Made by a program: the position numbers and the translations under genes. Positions 7,084-14,305 of a stretch of 14,305 nucleotides of DNA are shown piece after piece. The notes beneath the pieces were generated by a model that made no database searches, was not told where the DNA came from, and was given only the letters and a program-made list of their open reading frames with translations. Source of the DNA: Acidobacteriota bacterium (GTDB taxonomy: Bacteria > Acidobacteriota > Terriglobia > Terriglobales > Acidobacteriaceae); NCBI GenBank assembly GCA_021805265.1, contig JAJZFR010000055.1:1-14305 (forward strand). The letters run 5' to 3'. Positions within the stretch are counted from its first letter, which is position 1. Every line of letters starts with the position of its first letter.

Positions 7084-8225
7084 CTCGCCTCCAGATGCTC
7101 GCGCACCTTTTGCAGCACCGTCCGGCTTGGCGCATAGTCCGGCACCAGTGACTGAATTTGATTCATGGCTTGTGGCAGATTGCGAGTGTCTACCGCCATA
7201 CGCAGAAGCGCCAGCATCCCATCCATCTCACCTGCTCCATCCATCGGACGACGACGTACGATCACCCGTAAGCAATCGTGGAAACTCTCGGCAAGCGCAT
7301 CTTCATCCCTGGACCATAGCGATTCGTTTTGTTTTTCTCCCGCGCTCAGTCCGATATAGCGAATCGTTGAAGAAGATGAAGGAGTGCATTGCCTGCGGAG
7401 AAAATGCGCCAGTTCCACAATCGACTGCGATTCATAAACAGCCGGAACCAGCGTTGTGGCGTCTGGCGCTTCCACCGAAGCGGTCAGCAGCAGATCAACC
7501 GCTTCTTCATCGGTAACAAAGTATCGCGTCGCTCCCGGATGCGTGATGGCGATGGCCTGGTCCGCTGCCATTTGTCTCAGAAATGCAGGAACAACACTGC
7601 CCTCACTCCCCAGCACATTGACCAGACGAACAACAATCCCACCATGACAAAGCGTGTCAATCTCCGCGATGTGTTTGGTCACGCCAAGAACACTCGTCGG
7701 TGAAGCCGCCTTGTCTGTAGAAAGCAGAATTGTACGCCTGATCTTGTGTTCTGCAGCCACGCGGAGCAGGGTATTCGTTGCAAGAGTGTTGTTGCGAATG
7801 GCGGCTAAAGCATATTCCTCAAGCAGGGGAAGATGCTTGTGTGCTGCTGCGTGAAAAATAATGTCTGGTGAAGTGGACTGAATTGTTTCTTCCAGTAACA
7901 GCTCGTCCCCCACACTGCCCAGCAGCAATGTAACTCGATCGCAAAGATTTTCGGCTTCGAGAAACATACGCAGGCGATACAGTGCATGTTCGGAAGAATC
8001 GAGCAGTGTGAGCTGCTGCGGCCTGAGGCGCGCGATACGAAGGCTTAACAGGCTTCCAATCGAACCACCGGCGCCGGTGATGAAGATGGAAAGATTTCCG
8101 ATCGCCTTCACCGTTTCATCCGTTGAAGCAGGCAACCTCGGACGGGCCAGAAATCGATACCAGTCAATTTCCGTCCTTGGTGGCGATGTATTGACCGGCA
8201 CGCTCACGCATGTAGTATAGGGCAC
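7080..8225 (-). CDS. CapD/FlaA1-like polysaccharide biosynthesis protein (nucleotide-sugar 4,6-dehydratase)
   Basis: The product has up to 381 residues and is an extended short-chain dehydrogenase of the polysaccharide biosynthesis family, soluble and lacking the membrane domain of long CapD/WbpM. It should turn UDP-GlcNAc into a 4-keto-6-deoxy sugar. Seen are ITGAGGSIGS (49-58, NAD(P) loop), LLDSSEHALYRL, FHAAAHKHLPLLE, LLSTDKA (167-173), LGVTK (180-184), RLVNVLGSEGSVVPAF and HPGATRYFVTDEEA. At the YxxxK position the family has Tyr or Met; here Leu180 precedes Lys184. A tail of about 80 residues (ending near LVPDYAPSRTVLQKV) follows the fold. It is the first gene of the operon and its stop overlaps the epimerase ATG. 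The start is uncertain: GTG 8225 has no ribosome site and lies upstream of a good -10 box (8214-8219), so GTG 8207 or 8201 may be used. The large UnbV gene is divergent. Confidence 0.88.
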   Translation of the reverse strand: MPYTTCVSVPVNTSPPRTEIDWYRFLARPRLPASTDETVKAIGNLSIFITGAGGSIGSLLSLRIARLRPQQLTLLDSSEHALYRLRMFLEAENLCDRVTLLLGSVGDELLLEETIQSTSPDIIFHAAAHKHLPLLEEYALAAIRNNTLATNTLLRVAAEHKIRRTILLSTDKAASPTSVLGVTKHIAEIDTLCHGGIVVRLVNVLGSEGSVVPAFLRQMAADQAIAITHPGATRYFVTDEEAVDLLLTASVEAPDATTLVPAVYESQSIVELAHFLRRQCTPSSSSTIRYIGLSAGEKQNESLWSRDEDALAESFHDCLRVIVRRRPMDGAGEMDGMLALLRMAVDTRNLPQAMNQIQSLVPDYAPSRTVLQKVREHLEAR

Positions 8226-8242
8226 GGTACAAAGGCCGTGAA
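8214..8242 (-). promoter_or_regulatory. Promoter of the sugar operon, lying inside the longest reading frame
   Basis: Reading the minus strand, TTCACG (8242-8237, four of six to the -35 consensus) is followed by exactly 17 bases and TATACT (8219-8214, five of six to the -10 consensus). Transcription would begin about seven bases further on, near 8207, which coincides with an in-frame GTG codon. The upstream GTG at 8225 would then be outside the message. Confidence 0.45.
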
Positions 8243-8335
8243 TCCCATCGATTCCCTGGAGCGTGTTTCATCAACCTGGAAAATCAGCAAAGACCTTAAA
8301 TCAGACCCGCAATCAAGCGAGTCTCAGGAAATCGA

Positions 8336-8355
8336 CCATTGCCGCTGCGGCTTGG
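8336..8355. repeat. GC-rich dyad in the divergent intergenic region
   Basis: GCCGC-T-GCGGC is an 11-base perfect dyad (8341-8351), flanked by CCA on the left and TGG on the right with one extra T on the left side, giving an almost continuous 8-pair hairpin. It lies about midway between the divergent dehydratase and UnbV-protein genes, with no T-run after it. An operator or a leader hairpin are both possible. An 8-base inverted pair CAACCTGG (8272-8279) / CCAGGTTG (8358-8365) also brackets it. No convincing plus-strand promoter was found in 8226-8458. Confidence 0.3.
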
Positions 8356-8458
8356 AACCAGGTTGGAAGAAGGTAATCCGAAAGTTCGATGCGTAGATGC
8401 AACTGCATTTGAGAAAATACAGTGACTTATTGTTTTGGATTTCAGCAGGTGTTCTTCC

Positions 8459-11400
8459 ATGTCGACCGGTACGCGCTTTCGCCTCAGCCCTCATAACTTT
8501 GTGGCATTCATCTTGCTATTGCAGCTTTTATTGCTCTCTCAGGCGACCAGGGCGGAACGTCCACATCCGTCTCCCCGTCATCTGGAAGCGATTCGTCTGA
8601 ACAATGACGGCGTAGCCTGGATGAACCAGCAAATGACGAAGCGAGCGGAAGCTGCATTTGCGGCTGCTCGGAAAGCCGACAGCACCCTCGCGGAAGCTGC
8701 GTTGAATGACGGAATCGCCCTGCTTTATCTCGAGAAAATCGCAGATGCGAAAGCGGCATTGAAGCAGGCCACGAATTTGGACCCAACCAATCCACGCCCG
8801 TGGTATAACCTCGGCCTTGTCGATCGAGCAGCCAATGATTTGGACGATGCCATTGCCAGCTTCGCACACTCCGTCGCGCTCGATCCGGAAGATGCAGACT
8901 CATGGTACTTTGAAGGCGTCTGCTATCAGGACGAAAAACAGTATGCGCCTGCAATTGCTGCATTCAACAGAGCGCTGTCGATTGATCCACATCATGCCTC
9001 CTCAGAATTTGCCCTGGCGCGGGCGCTTCAGCGTTCGGGAAAATCGCAAGATGCAAGGGTTCACTTTCAACAATTTCAACATCTGACCGTCAAGAAAATT
9101 TCCTCCGCTCTTGGTGTCGCATACGGCGATCAGGGAAGGCTTTCTACGGCTGAGCCTGTCGTCGAGCAGTTGAAGCCGCGCCCAATGATTCCCATACATT
9201 TCGTCTCACGGCAACTGATGCGCAAAGCCCCTCTGGAACAAAACACCGCGGGCACTGCAAACAGTGGTGGTGCATGCATGATGGATGTGGATGGAGACGG
9301 ACGCTTCGATCTCCTGCTCATGCATTCCGGTCGGAATGCGATCGAAGTGTTGAAAAATCGCGGGGATGGCAGCTTTGAAAAACTTGCAGCGGACCATCTC
9401 GGACTCGACATCGAAGGCAACGCCGTTTCCTGTGCAGTTGGCGATTTTGACGGCGACGGAAAATCAGACCTTGCCGTTGCTTTGCAGGATCGCATTCTCT
9501 TGTTTCATAACGAAGGGAACGGTCGCTTTGTCGACGTAACAAAAGCTTCCGGGATCGTTCCGCGCAATCATCCACGAGGAATGTCTTTTGTTGATTACGA
9601 TCACGACGGAGACCTTGATCTGTTCATCACAGGCTCACCCCTGCAAGCAGGTGATTCATCCAACGTTTTGTGGCGAAACAACGGAAATAAAACTTTTACC
9701 GAGTGGACGACTCAGACAGGATTGCAAGGCTCTGGACCGACCGAAGAAGTTATGCTCTCGGACATCAACAACGACCGCGCCGTGGACCTCGTTGTAGCTG
9801 GAGACGGCGCTGCTCCAGCCATTTACTTCAACCCCAGAGAAGGCTCCTGGCGCAGACAAAGCATATCGGATGAAGCTCTGCACGCTCACTCAAACGGTAT
9901 AGCCATCTTTGATTTCAACAAAGATGGATGGATGGATATTGCTGTTACACAATCAAGCTTTCCAGGTCTGGCTTTATGGAAAAATCTGGACGGGAAACGT
10001 TTTGAGCGTGTGCCCCTATCTATTCCCGGAGCACTTCGCGCATGGGGAATCACAGCGATTGACTTTGATAACGATGGATGGATTGATCTGGCGGCAATCG
10101 TGGAGACTCTGCGCGGTCCTCAGGTTCATCTCTTTCGCAATCTCGGCGATGGTCACTTCGTTGATGTCAGCCACATTCTCGGTCTGGACCGTATCTCACT
10201 GAAAGCCCCTCGGGGATTGATCGCCATGGATGTGGACGGAGACGGGGCCGCAGACCTGATTGTCACTTCTGCAACTGATCCGCCGATGCTTTTACGCAAT
10301 ATCGGCGGCAATCGTAACCATTCGGTCCGATTGCAATTCAAAGGGCTTGCTGATAACAAGACGGCGATAGGAACAAAAGTCGAGGTGCTCTCTCAAGGCA
10401 ACTGGCAGAAATGGGAAATTGAGGGTGGAGAAGGATATCTGACCCAGGCAGCGCCTGAAATCCTGGTGGGATTAGGTTCGGCAAAGTCCATCGATATGGT
10501 GAGAATGCTATGGCCCACCGGCGTTCCGCAGGACGAGATTGACGCGCATGTTTCCAAGGCAATTCTTTACTCCGAAGCGGACCGCCGCGGCAGTTCTTGT
10601 CCAGTCGTTTTTGCGTGGAACGGCACTCGCTACGCTCTGGTTACCGACAGCATTGGAGCTGCTGTCGTCGGGCACTGGTTCACAGCACAACGAAGAAACA
10701 TTCCAGATCCGGATGAATGGATCAAGGTCGAGGGTTCGCAGCTTGTGCCTGCGAACGGAATGCTGAGCTTGCGTTTTACTGAGCCAATGGAAGAGGTAAA
10801 CTACATCGACCAGTTACGATTGCGCGCCGTGGACCACCCGGACGATACCGAGGTGTTTCCCGATGAGCGATTCCTCGATAACCCTCCTTTTGCTTCCGGC
10901 AAAACCATCGTCACCCGACGCGCTCACCTTCCGCAAGGGGCATGGGGAGATAAGGGTGAAGATGTTCTGGCGCTGTTAAAAAGCCGCGACCACCGCTTCG
11001 TCAACGACTTCAGCAACTTACATTACGACGGCTTTGCTCGCCTCCACACGCTCACTTTAGACATAGGAACGCGCCAATCTCAAGAGCCGCTGCGCTTGTT
11101 GCTGACCGGCTATGTGGATTACTTCAGCGCCAGCTCTCTTTATTCCGCATGGCAAGCGGGAATCGCCCCCATATCGCCATACGTCGAGGCCCAGATGCAG
11201 GATGGATCCTGGAAACGGATCGACCAGGAGATGGGATTTCCTGCGGGCCTCGAAAGAACGATTGTCGTGGACCTGACGGGGAAAGTCCCGGCAACAAGCA
11301 GTCGAATTCGCATCGTCACAAATCTACAGGTCTATTGGGATCAGGTGCTCGTGGATACCGACCCCGTACTCAACAGCGAGTTACACGAAACTGAAATTCC

Positions 11401-11944
11401 TCTCGCTCACGCCAGGCTCAGGTTTCATGGTTACCCGGAACAGTTGGAAGGACGTAACGCTGGAGACTTGAACTACAACTATGACAACGTCAGCCTGACA
11501 GGGCCTTTTCAGCGACAGCGTGGAAGCTATACACGATTCGGTGAAGTAACTCCATTACTCACTGAAACAGATAATCAGTTCGTCATCTTTGGCAGCGGCG
11601 AAGAGATCGCCGTTGAATTCAGCGTTCGCTCACTTCCCTCTTTGCCGCCGCACTGGAAACGAGATTATTTCTTCTATGCCAATGGGTTTGTCAAGGATAT
11701 GGACTTCTATGATGCGTTGCCGTATACCGTGACCCAGCTTCCCTTTCATGGAATGAGCAAGTATCCCTATCCTGCCGGTGAATCCTTCCCGTCGGATGCC
11801 CGATCCTTGGACTATCAGTTGAAGTGGAATGATCGGTTTGACACGGGCGCGCCGAGCAGCAGTTTTCGTTTCAACTACCAATTCAGACCTTCCGCACCTG
11901 GCGATGCAATGCTTCATCACCGCAGCACGGATGAATCCCAATGA
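8459..11944 (+). CDS. Exported TPR / FG-GAP beta-propeller / ASPIC-UnbV protein with large C-terminal domain
   Basis: The product has 1,161 residues. The N-terminus is a signal peptide or anchor (hydrophobic about 14-28, then QATRAERP), so it works outside the cytoplasm. About 45-205 carry four to five tetratricopeptide repeats with typical LDP turns. From 277 to 600 come seven D-x-[DN]-x-D-[GR] calcium-loop motifs at 277, 329, 379, 435, 485, 535 and 591, about 50 residues apart, as in a seven-bladed FG-GAP/VCBS propeller; the fourth (DINNDR) has Arg in place of Gly. About 618-690 is an ASPIC/UnbV domain (GTKVEVLS, GGEGYLTQ, LWPTG). The remaining ~450 residues (from SCPVVFAWNGTRYALVTD) form a domain I recall from acidobacterial relatives; its function is not known to me. 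I prefer ATG 8459 to the upstream TTG 8435 because it directly precedes the signal peptide. The stop overlaps the amidase start (ATGA). A surface-binding or scaffold role is inference. Confidence 0.85.
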   Translation: MSTGTRFRLSPHNFVAFILLLQLLLLSQATRAERPHPSPRHLEAIRLNNDGVAWMNQQMTKRAEAAFAAARKADSTLAEAALNDGIALLYLEKIADAKAALKQATNLDPTNPRPWYNLGLVDRAANDLDDAIASFAHSVALDPEDADSWYFEGVCYQDEKQYAPAIAAFNRALSIDPHHASSEFALARALQRSGKSQDARVHFQQFQHLTVKKISSALGVAYGDQGRLSTAEPVVEQLKPRPMIPIHFVSRQLMRKAPLEQNTAGTANSGGACMMDVDGDGRFDLLLMHSGRNAIEVLKNRGDGSFEKLAADHLGLDIEGNAVSCAVGDFDGDGKSDLAVALQDRILLFHNEGNGRFVDVTKASGIVPRNHPRGMSFVDYDHDGDLDLFITGSPLQAGDSSNVLWRNNGNKTFTEWTTQTGLQGSGPTEEVMLSDINNDRAVDLVVAGDGAAPAIYFNPREGSWRRQSISDEALHAHSNGIAIFDFNKDGWMDIAVTQSSFPGLALWKNLDGKRFERVPLSIPGALRAWGITAIDFDNDGWIDLAAIVETLRGPQVHLFRNLGDGHFVDVSHILGLDRISLKAPRGLIAMDVDGDGAADLIVTSATDPPMLLRNIGGNRNHSVRLQFKGLADNKTAIGTKVEVLSQGNWQKWEIEGGEGYLTQAAPEILVGLGSAKSIDMVRMLWPTGVPQDEIDAHVSKAILYSEADRRGSSCPVVFAWNGTRYALVTDSIGAAVVGHWFTAQRRNIPDPDEWIKVEGSQLVPANGMLSLRFTEPMEEVNYIDQLRLRAVDHPDDTEVFPDERFLDNPPFASGKTIVTRRAHLPQGAWGDKGEDVLALLKSRDHRFVNDFSNLHYDGFARLHTLTLDIGTRQSQEPLRLLLTGYVDYFSASSLYSAWQAGIAPISPYVEAQMQDGSWKRIDQEMGFPAGLERTIVVDLTGKVPATSSRIRIVTNLQVYWDQVLVDTDPVLNSELHETEIPLAHARLRFHGYPEQLEGRNAGDLNYNYDNVSLTGPFQRQRGSYTRFGEVTPLLTETDNQFVIFGSGEEIAVEFSVRSLPSLPPHWKRDYFFYANGFVKDMDFYDALPYTVTQLPFHGMSKYPYPAGESFPSDARSLDYQLKWNDRFDTGAPSSSFRFNYQFRPSAPGDAMLHHRSTDESQ

Positions 11945-13359
11945 GTTCGATTGTGCTTTCATCCGCATCGCGGCAATTAACAATGCTGCGGTCCGGCGCG
12001 ATTTCGATTGTCGAGCTTGCGGAAGCCCATATTCGGCAGATCGTCCGATTGAACGGGGAAATCAATGCCTACGCCGACTTCGACGAAGAGCGAGTGCGTA
12101 CGCACGCGATTGCACTTCAACGCCAGTGGATCTCGGATCCGGATTCTACTGGACCGCTGCATGGCTTGCCTGTAACCATCAAATCCTCGATCGCTGCCGC
12201 GGGGTATCGATGTGAGATTGGAAGTACGCTGCTTCGCGGACAAACTCCAGATACAGATGCCGAGGTCGTGGCTCGATTGCGCCGCGCAGGAGCCTTGATT
12301 CTGGGCACAACCAATTGCCCTGAGTTTTTGATGGCCTACGAAACAGCGAATGTGCTCCACGGTAGAACGCGAAATCCATGGGATTTCGAACGGACTCCCG
12401 GAGGATCGAGCGGGGGAGAATCCGCTGCGATTGCGGCGGGAATGTCGGCTGCGGGACTGGGTAGTGACAGCGGCGGTTCCGTCCGTCTGCCCGCGCACTT
12501 CACCGGTATCTGTTCGCTCAAACCCACGCCGGGCCGCATTCCAGGACGCGGTCATCTGCCGCCTTGCAACGGACCGTTCAACGTACTCGGCGCAATCGGT
12601 CCCATGGCGCGCACCATTCAGGATGTACGACTGATCTTTGAGACTCTCTCCGGACAGGATTCCATCGATCCTGTCAGTTATCCATCGGCAAGTCAATGGC
12701 CAACAGAAGCGGCCTTGCGCACGCGCGCCATTGGTTACTTTGAAGAGGACGGACTGGTCCCGGTCACGGAGGACACACGCATTGCAGTTCGCGATGCGGT
12801 TCATGTGCTGAAGCAGGCTGGCTTTCAAGTCGAACCATTTCGCCCACAGGCGCTGGAGTCCTTGCGAAAGCTATGGTGGAAATGCTTTGTGCAATGTGGT
12901 GCGATGTTGTACCGACCGATGATCCTCGGTAAAAGCAGGGAACTGAGTCCCATCTTTCAGGAATTTCTTGAGATTGCGCGGAATAGCGGCGAGCTGGACG
13001 CAGAAGACATCTTGCATCTCTGGACGAATATGGATATCGAACGCAGCAGAATGCTCGAAGAGATGCAGCACTATTCCGTTCTGCTTTGTCCCGTGGCAAG
13101 CATTCCGGCATTTCGCCACGGAGAGCGGAGCTGGAATATCGACGGCAGGCAAGTACCCTATCTCGACGCAGTGCGACATACACAGTGGTGGAATGTTATG
13201 GGTGCACCGGCTGCGGTCTTACCGGTGCGGCGGTCGCCAGAGGGCTTGCCAATCGGCCTTCAGGTCATCGCACGCCCACATGAAGATGAAATTGTGCTCG
13301 GAATCGCGTCGCTGCTCGATAGAGAGTTTGGGTTTCAACCGCCTCCGATTGCTCTTTGA
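11941..13359 (+). CDS. Amidase-signature family hydrolase
   Basis: The product has 472 residues, normal for the family, which cleaves C-N amide bonds by a Ser-cisSer-Lys mechanism. The triad is complete: Lys81 in GLPVTIKSS, cis-Ser156 in PGGSSGGESAA and nucleophile Ser180 in GSDSGGSVRLPA, with 24 residues between the two serines exactly as in fatty acid amide hydrolase. LKPTPGRIPGRG follows the signature as usual, and the tail has GAPAAVLPV and GLPIGLQVIARPHED. No signal peptide is visible, so it should be cytoplasmic. There is no GatB/GatC partner nearby and the N-terminus differs from GatA, so a tRNA amidotransferase role is unlikely; an FAAH- or AtzF-like small-amide hydrolase fits better. 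Its ATG overlaps the stop of the UnbV-protein gene, implying coupled translation. The substrate cannot be predicted from the sequence. Confidence 0.92.
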   Translation: MSSIVLSSASRQLTMLRSGAISIVELAEAHIRQIVRLNGEINAYADFDEERVRTHAIALQRQWISDPDSTGPLHGLPVTIKSSIAAAGYRCEIGSTLLRGQTPDTDAEVVARLRRAGALILGTTNCPEFLMAYETANVLHGRTRNPWDFERTPGGSSGGESAAIAAGMSAAGLGSDSGGSVRLPAHFTGICSLKPTPGRIPGRGHLPPCNGPFNVLGAIGPMARTIQDVRLIFETLSGQDSIDPVSYPSASQWPTEAALRTRAIGYFEEDGLVPVTEDTRIAVRDAVHVLKQAGFQVEPFRPQALESLRKLWWKCFVQCGAMLYRPMILGKSRELSPIFQEFLEIARNSGELDAEDILHLWTNMDIERSRMLEEMQHYSVLLCPVASIPAFRHGERSWNIDGRQVPYLDAVRHTQWWNVMGAPAAVLPVRRSPEGLPIGLQVIARPHEDEIVLGIASLLDREFGFQPPPIAL

Positions 13360-13433
13360 AACGATGGATGGCGGAGCGGATTGCAGCGTGTTTCCCAGCG
13401 CGTGTTTTCTCCATGCCACAGCAGCTTCTGCGG

Positions 13434-13477
13434 GTCTCATCTGACGATGTTTTCAAGCTCCTCATGGGAGATGAGAC
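13434..13477. repeat. Nine-base inverted repeat between convergent genes
   Basis: GTCTCATCT (13434-13442) and AGATGAGAC (13469-13477) are perfect inverted copies with 26 bases between, extendable by two more pairs after one mismatch. It lies between the convergent amidase and binding-protein genes. No T-run follows either arm. The left arm also contains the second in-frame TGA of the binding-protein frame, so part of the match may lie in former or present coding sequence. Confidence 0.3.
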
Positions 13478-13529
13478 GCGCTCCATGGATGGAATGCAGC
13501 GATCCCAAAATCGATCCCCGAAACGCTTC

Positions 13530-14305
13530 TCAGATAGGCGCTTCGCAAGGTTCGCCGTTTGTCGTGAAGAACCATCTCCCAAAGTGCTCGCCGGAAGCCA
13601 GCACAGCGCGTAGCCGTTCGGAATTTGGCCCACTCTTCTGCTCCGCTTGTCTCAGCAGTTGCCATGCGGACAGATGCGATGTGCTGGCAGGCAGTCGAAA
13701 GACCCACGGTACATTGGTCGAGGTCAATGTTCGATCGTCGGTGATTGCAATCACCGGCACAAAACTTTTCAACGCCAATTGCGCTGAAAGGTGCGCTGCA
13801 TCGCGGTCCAGAGCCACAATCGCCAATGCGTGTTGATCCATCACTGCCCGCACCAATTCGGTCGCAGCCACGCCCCAGCTCTGGCCACTCTCAATCGGCA
13901 AAAGCTCCCAGCCGCTGGAAATTGCGGCAGCAGCCGATGCTCTCCTCACCACCGCTGCCGCACTTCGGCCAAAGACAACCACACGTATCGGTCCCGCTGG
14001 CAAATCGCGACCTGCCGGGCCGGAAAAGCTCACTGGCATCTCAGGCAAATGCGCATAAGGCTCCGTTCGCGGTGCTGCTTGCGGAACTGTGTTTCCAATC
14101 GAAGTTGACGACGCTGTCTGCCGCTTTTCCATTGTCTCCAGGCGATAAGTAATCGCACCCTCATGCACACGGCCCAGGTACATCGGACTGATGTTCTTCA
14201 GATTCGGATCGTAGACCATGTGGCCGGTCACACCGTCGTAACTGCCAATCTGTGCCAATGCGTCGTGAATTCGCGCACGGTTCAATCCCGCTTCACAGAT
14301 GGAGT
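13530..14305 (-). CDS. Periplasmic-binding-protein-like protein (5' truncated by window; possibly premature stop)
   Basis: About 258 C-terminal residues are visible and the frame is open to the window edge; the TTG at 14285 is internal. The first part (EAGLNRARIHDALAQIG, YDGVTGHMVYDPNLKNISPMYLGRV, ITYRLETM) is the end of a Leu/Ile/Val-binding-type (Peripla_BP_6) ABC solute receptor. After a linker rich in Ala, Ser and Pro, a second alpha/beta segment starts at IRVVVFGRSAAAVV and includes VAATELVRAVMDQHALAIVALDRDAAH and FVPVIAITDD, which resembles the N-terminal lobe of another such receptor. The frame stops at TGA 13532-13530. It then continues for 30 sense codons (including GARLISHEELENIV) to a second TGA at 13439-13437, which reads like the real C-terminus. 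The protein would bind a small ligand outside the cytoplasm; no permease or ATPase genes are visible here. It converges with the amidase gene. Confidence 0.7.
   Translation of the reverse strand, partial: SICEAGLNRARIHDALAQIGSYDGVTGHMVYDPNLKNISPMYLGRVHEGAITYRLETMEKRQTASSTSIGNTVPQAAPRTEPYAHLPEMPVSFSGPAGRDLPAGPIRVVVFGRSAAAVVRRASAAAAISSGWELLPIESGQSWGVAATELVRAVMDQHALAIVALDRDAAHLSAQLALKSFVPVIAITDDRTLTSTNVPWVFRLPASTSHLSAWQLLRQAEQKSGPNSERLRAVLASGEHFGRWFFTTNGEPCEAPI

Noticed and set aside
8435..8458. Upstream TTG start for the large UnbV protein
   Set aside because: The ATG at 8459 directly precedes the signal-peptide sequence, and the extra eight residues add nothing typical.
11977..12828. Minus-strand 283-codon frame opposite the amidase
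   Set aside because: Antisense shadow of a gene whose amidase signature and catalytic residues are clear on the plus strand.
11941..13359. Amidase as the GatA subunit of the tRNA amidotransferase
   Set aside because: No gatB or gatC neighbour, and the region around the signature reads more like general amidases; the triad alone does not distinguish them.

Overview
The window looks like chromosomal DNA of an acidobacterium (Acidobacteriota, probably class Terriglobia). The basis is family recognition: a Tat-exported DUF1080 protein, a short CapD-like sugar-nucleotide dehydratase with an extra C-terminal tail, and above all a 1,161-residue TPR / FG-GAP / ASPIC-UnbV protein with a long C-terminal domain that I associate with acidobacterial genomes. 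No rRNA, tRNA, CRISPR array or complete insertion sequence was seen.

Layout. (1) 2-1066 (+): 3' part of a nucleoside:H+ symporter-type MFS permease, convergent with (2) 1208-2065 (-), a Tat-exported DUF1080 / 3-keto-disaccharide hydrolase-like protein. (3) 2365-3604 (+): a Xre/MbcA-type antitoxin and RES-domain toxin pair with a strong promoter and a palindrome overlapping the promoter end and ribosome binding site. (4) 3517-4614 (-): a tyrosine recombinase that loses its catalytic C-terminus exactly where it meets the toxin gene, so a dead integrase; regions 3 and 4 look like the remnant of a mobile island. (5) 8225-4784 (-): a three-gene nucleotide-sugar operon (CapD/FlaA1-like dehydratase, NeuC/LegG-like hydrolysing UDP-GlcNAc 2-epimerase, DegT/DnrJ/EryC1/StrS aminotransferase) whose genes overlap by 4 bases each. 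(6) 8459-13359 (+): the giant TPR/FG-GAP/UnbV exported protein, overlapping by 4 bases with an amidase-signature hydrolase. (7) 13530-14305 (-): 3' part of a periplasmic-binding-protein-like (Leu/Ile/Val-binding type) gene whose reading frame probably continues past an in-frame TGA.

How the genes work together. The sugar operon would convert UDP-GlcNAc through a keto intermediate to an amino sugar and release the free 2-epimer, the logic of legionaminic- or bacillosamine-type surface sugars. No NeuB-type synthase or CMP-transferase is present, and the dead integrase lies immediately downstream of the last gene. The toxin-antitoxin pair is a self-contained NAD+-depleting module. The UnbV protein and amidase are probably co-translated.

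The best candidates for something under-described are the UnbV protein-amidase pair, the palindrome at the antitoxin promoter, and the incomplete sugar operon beside an integrase scar. I found no clear evidence of a wholly new defence or mobile system. All family assignments come from reading motifs by eye; no database search was run.
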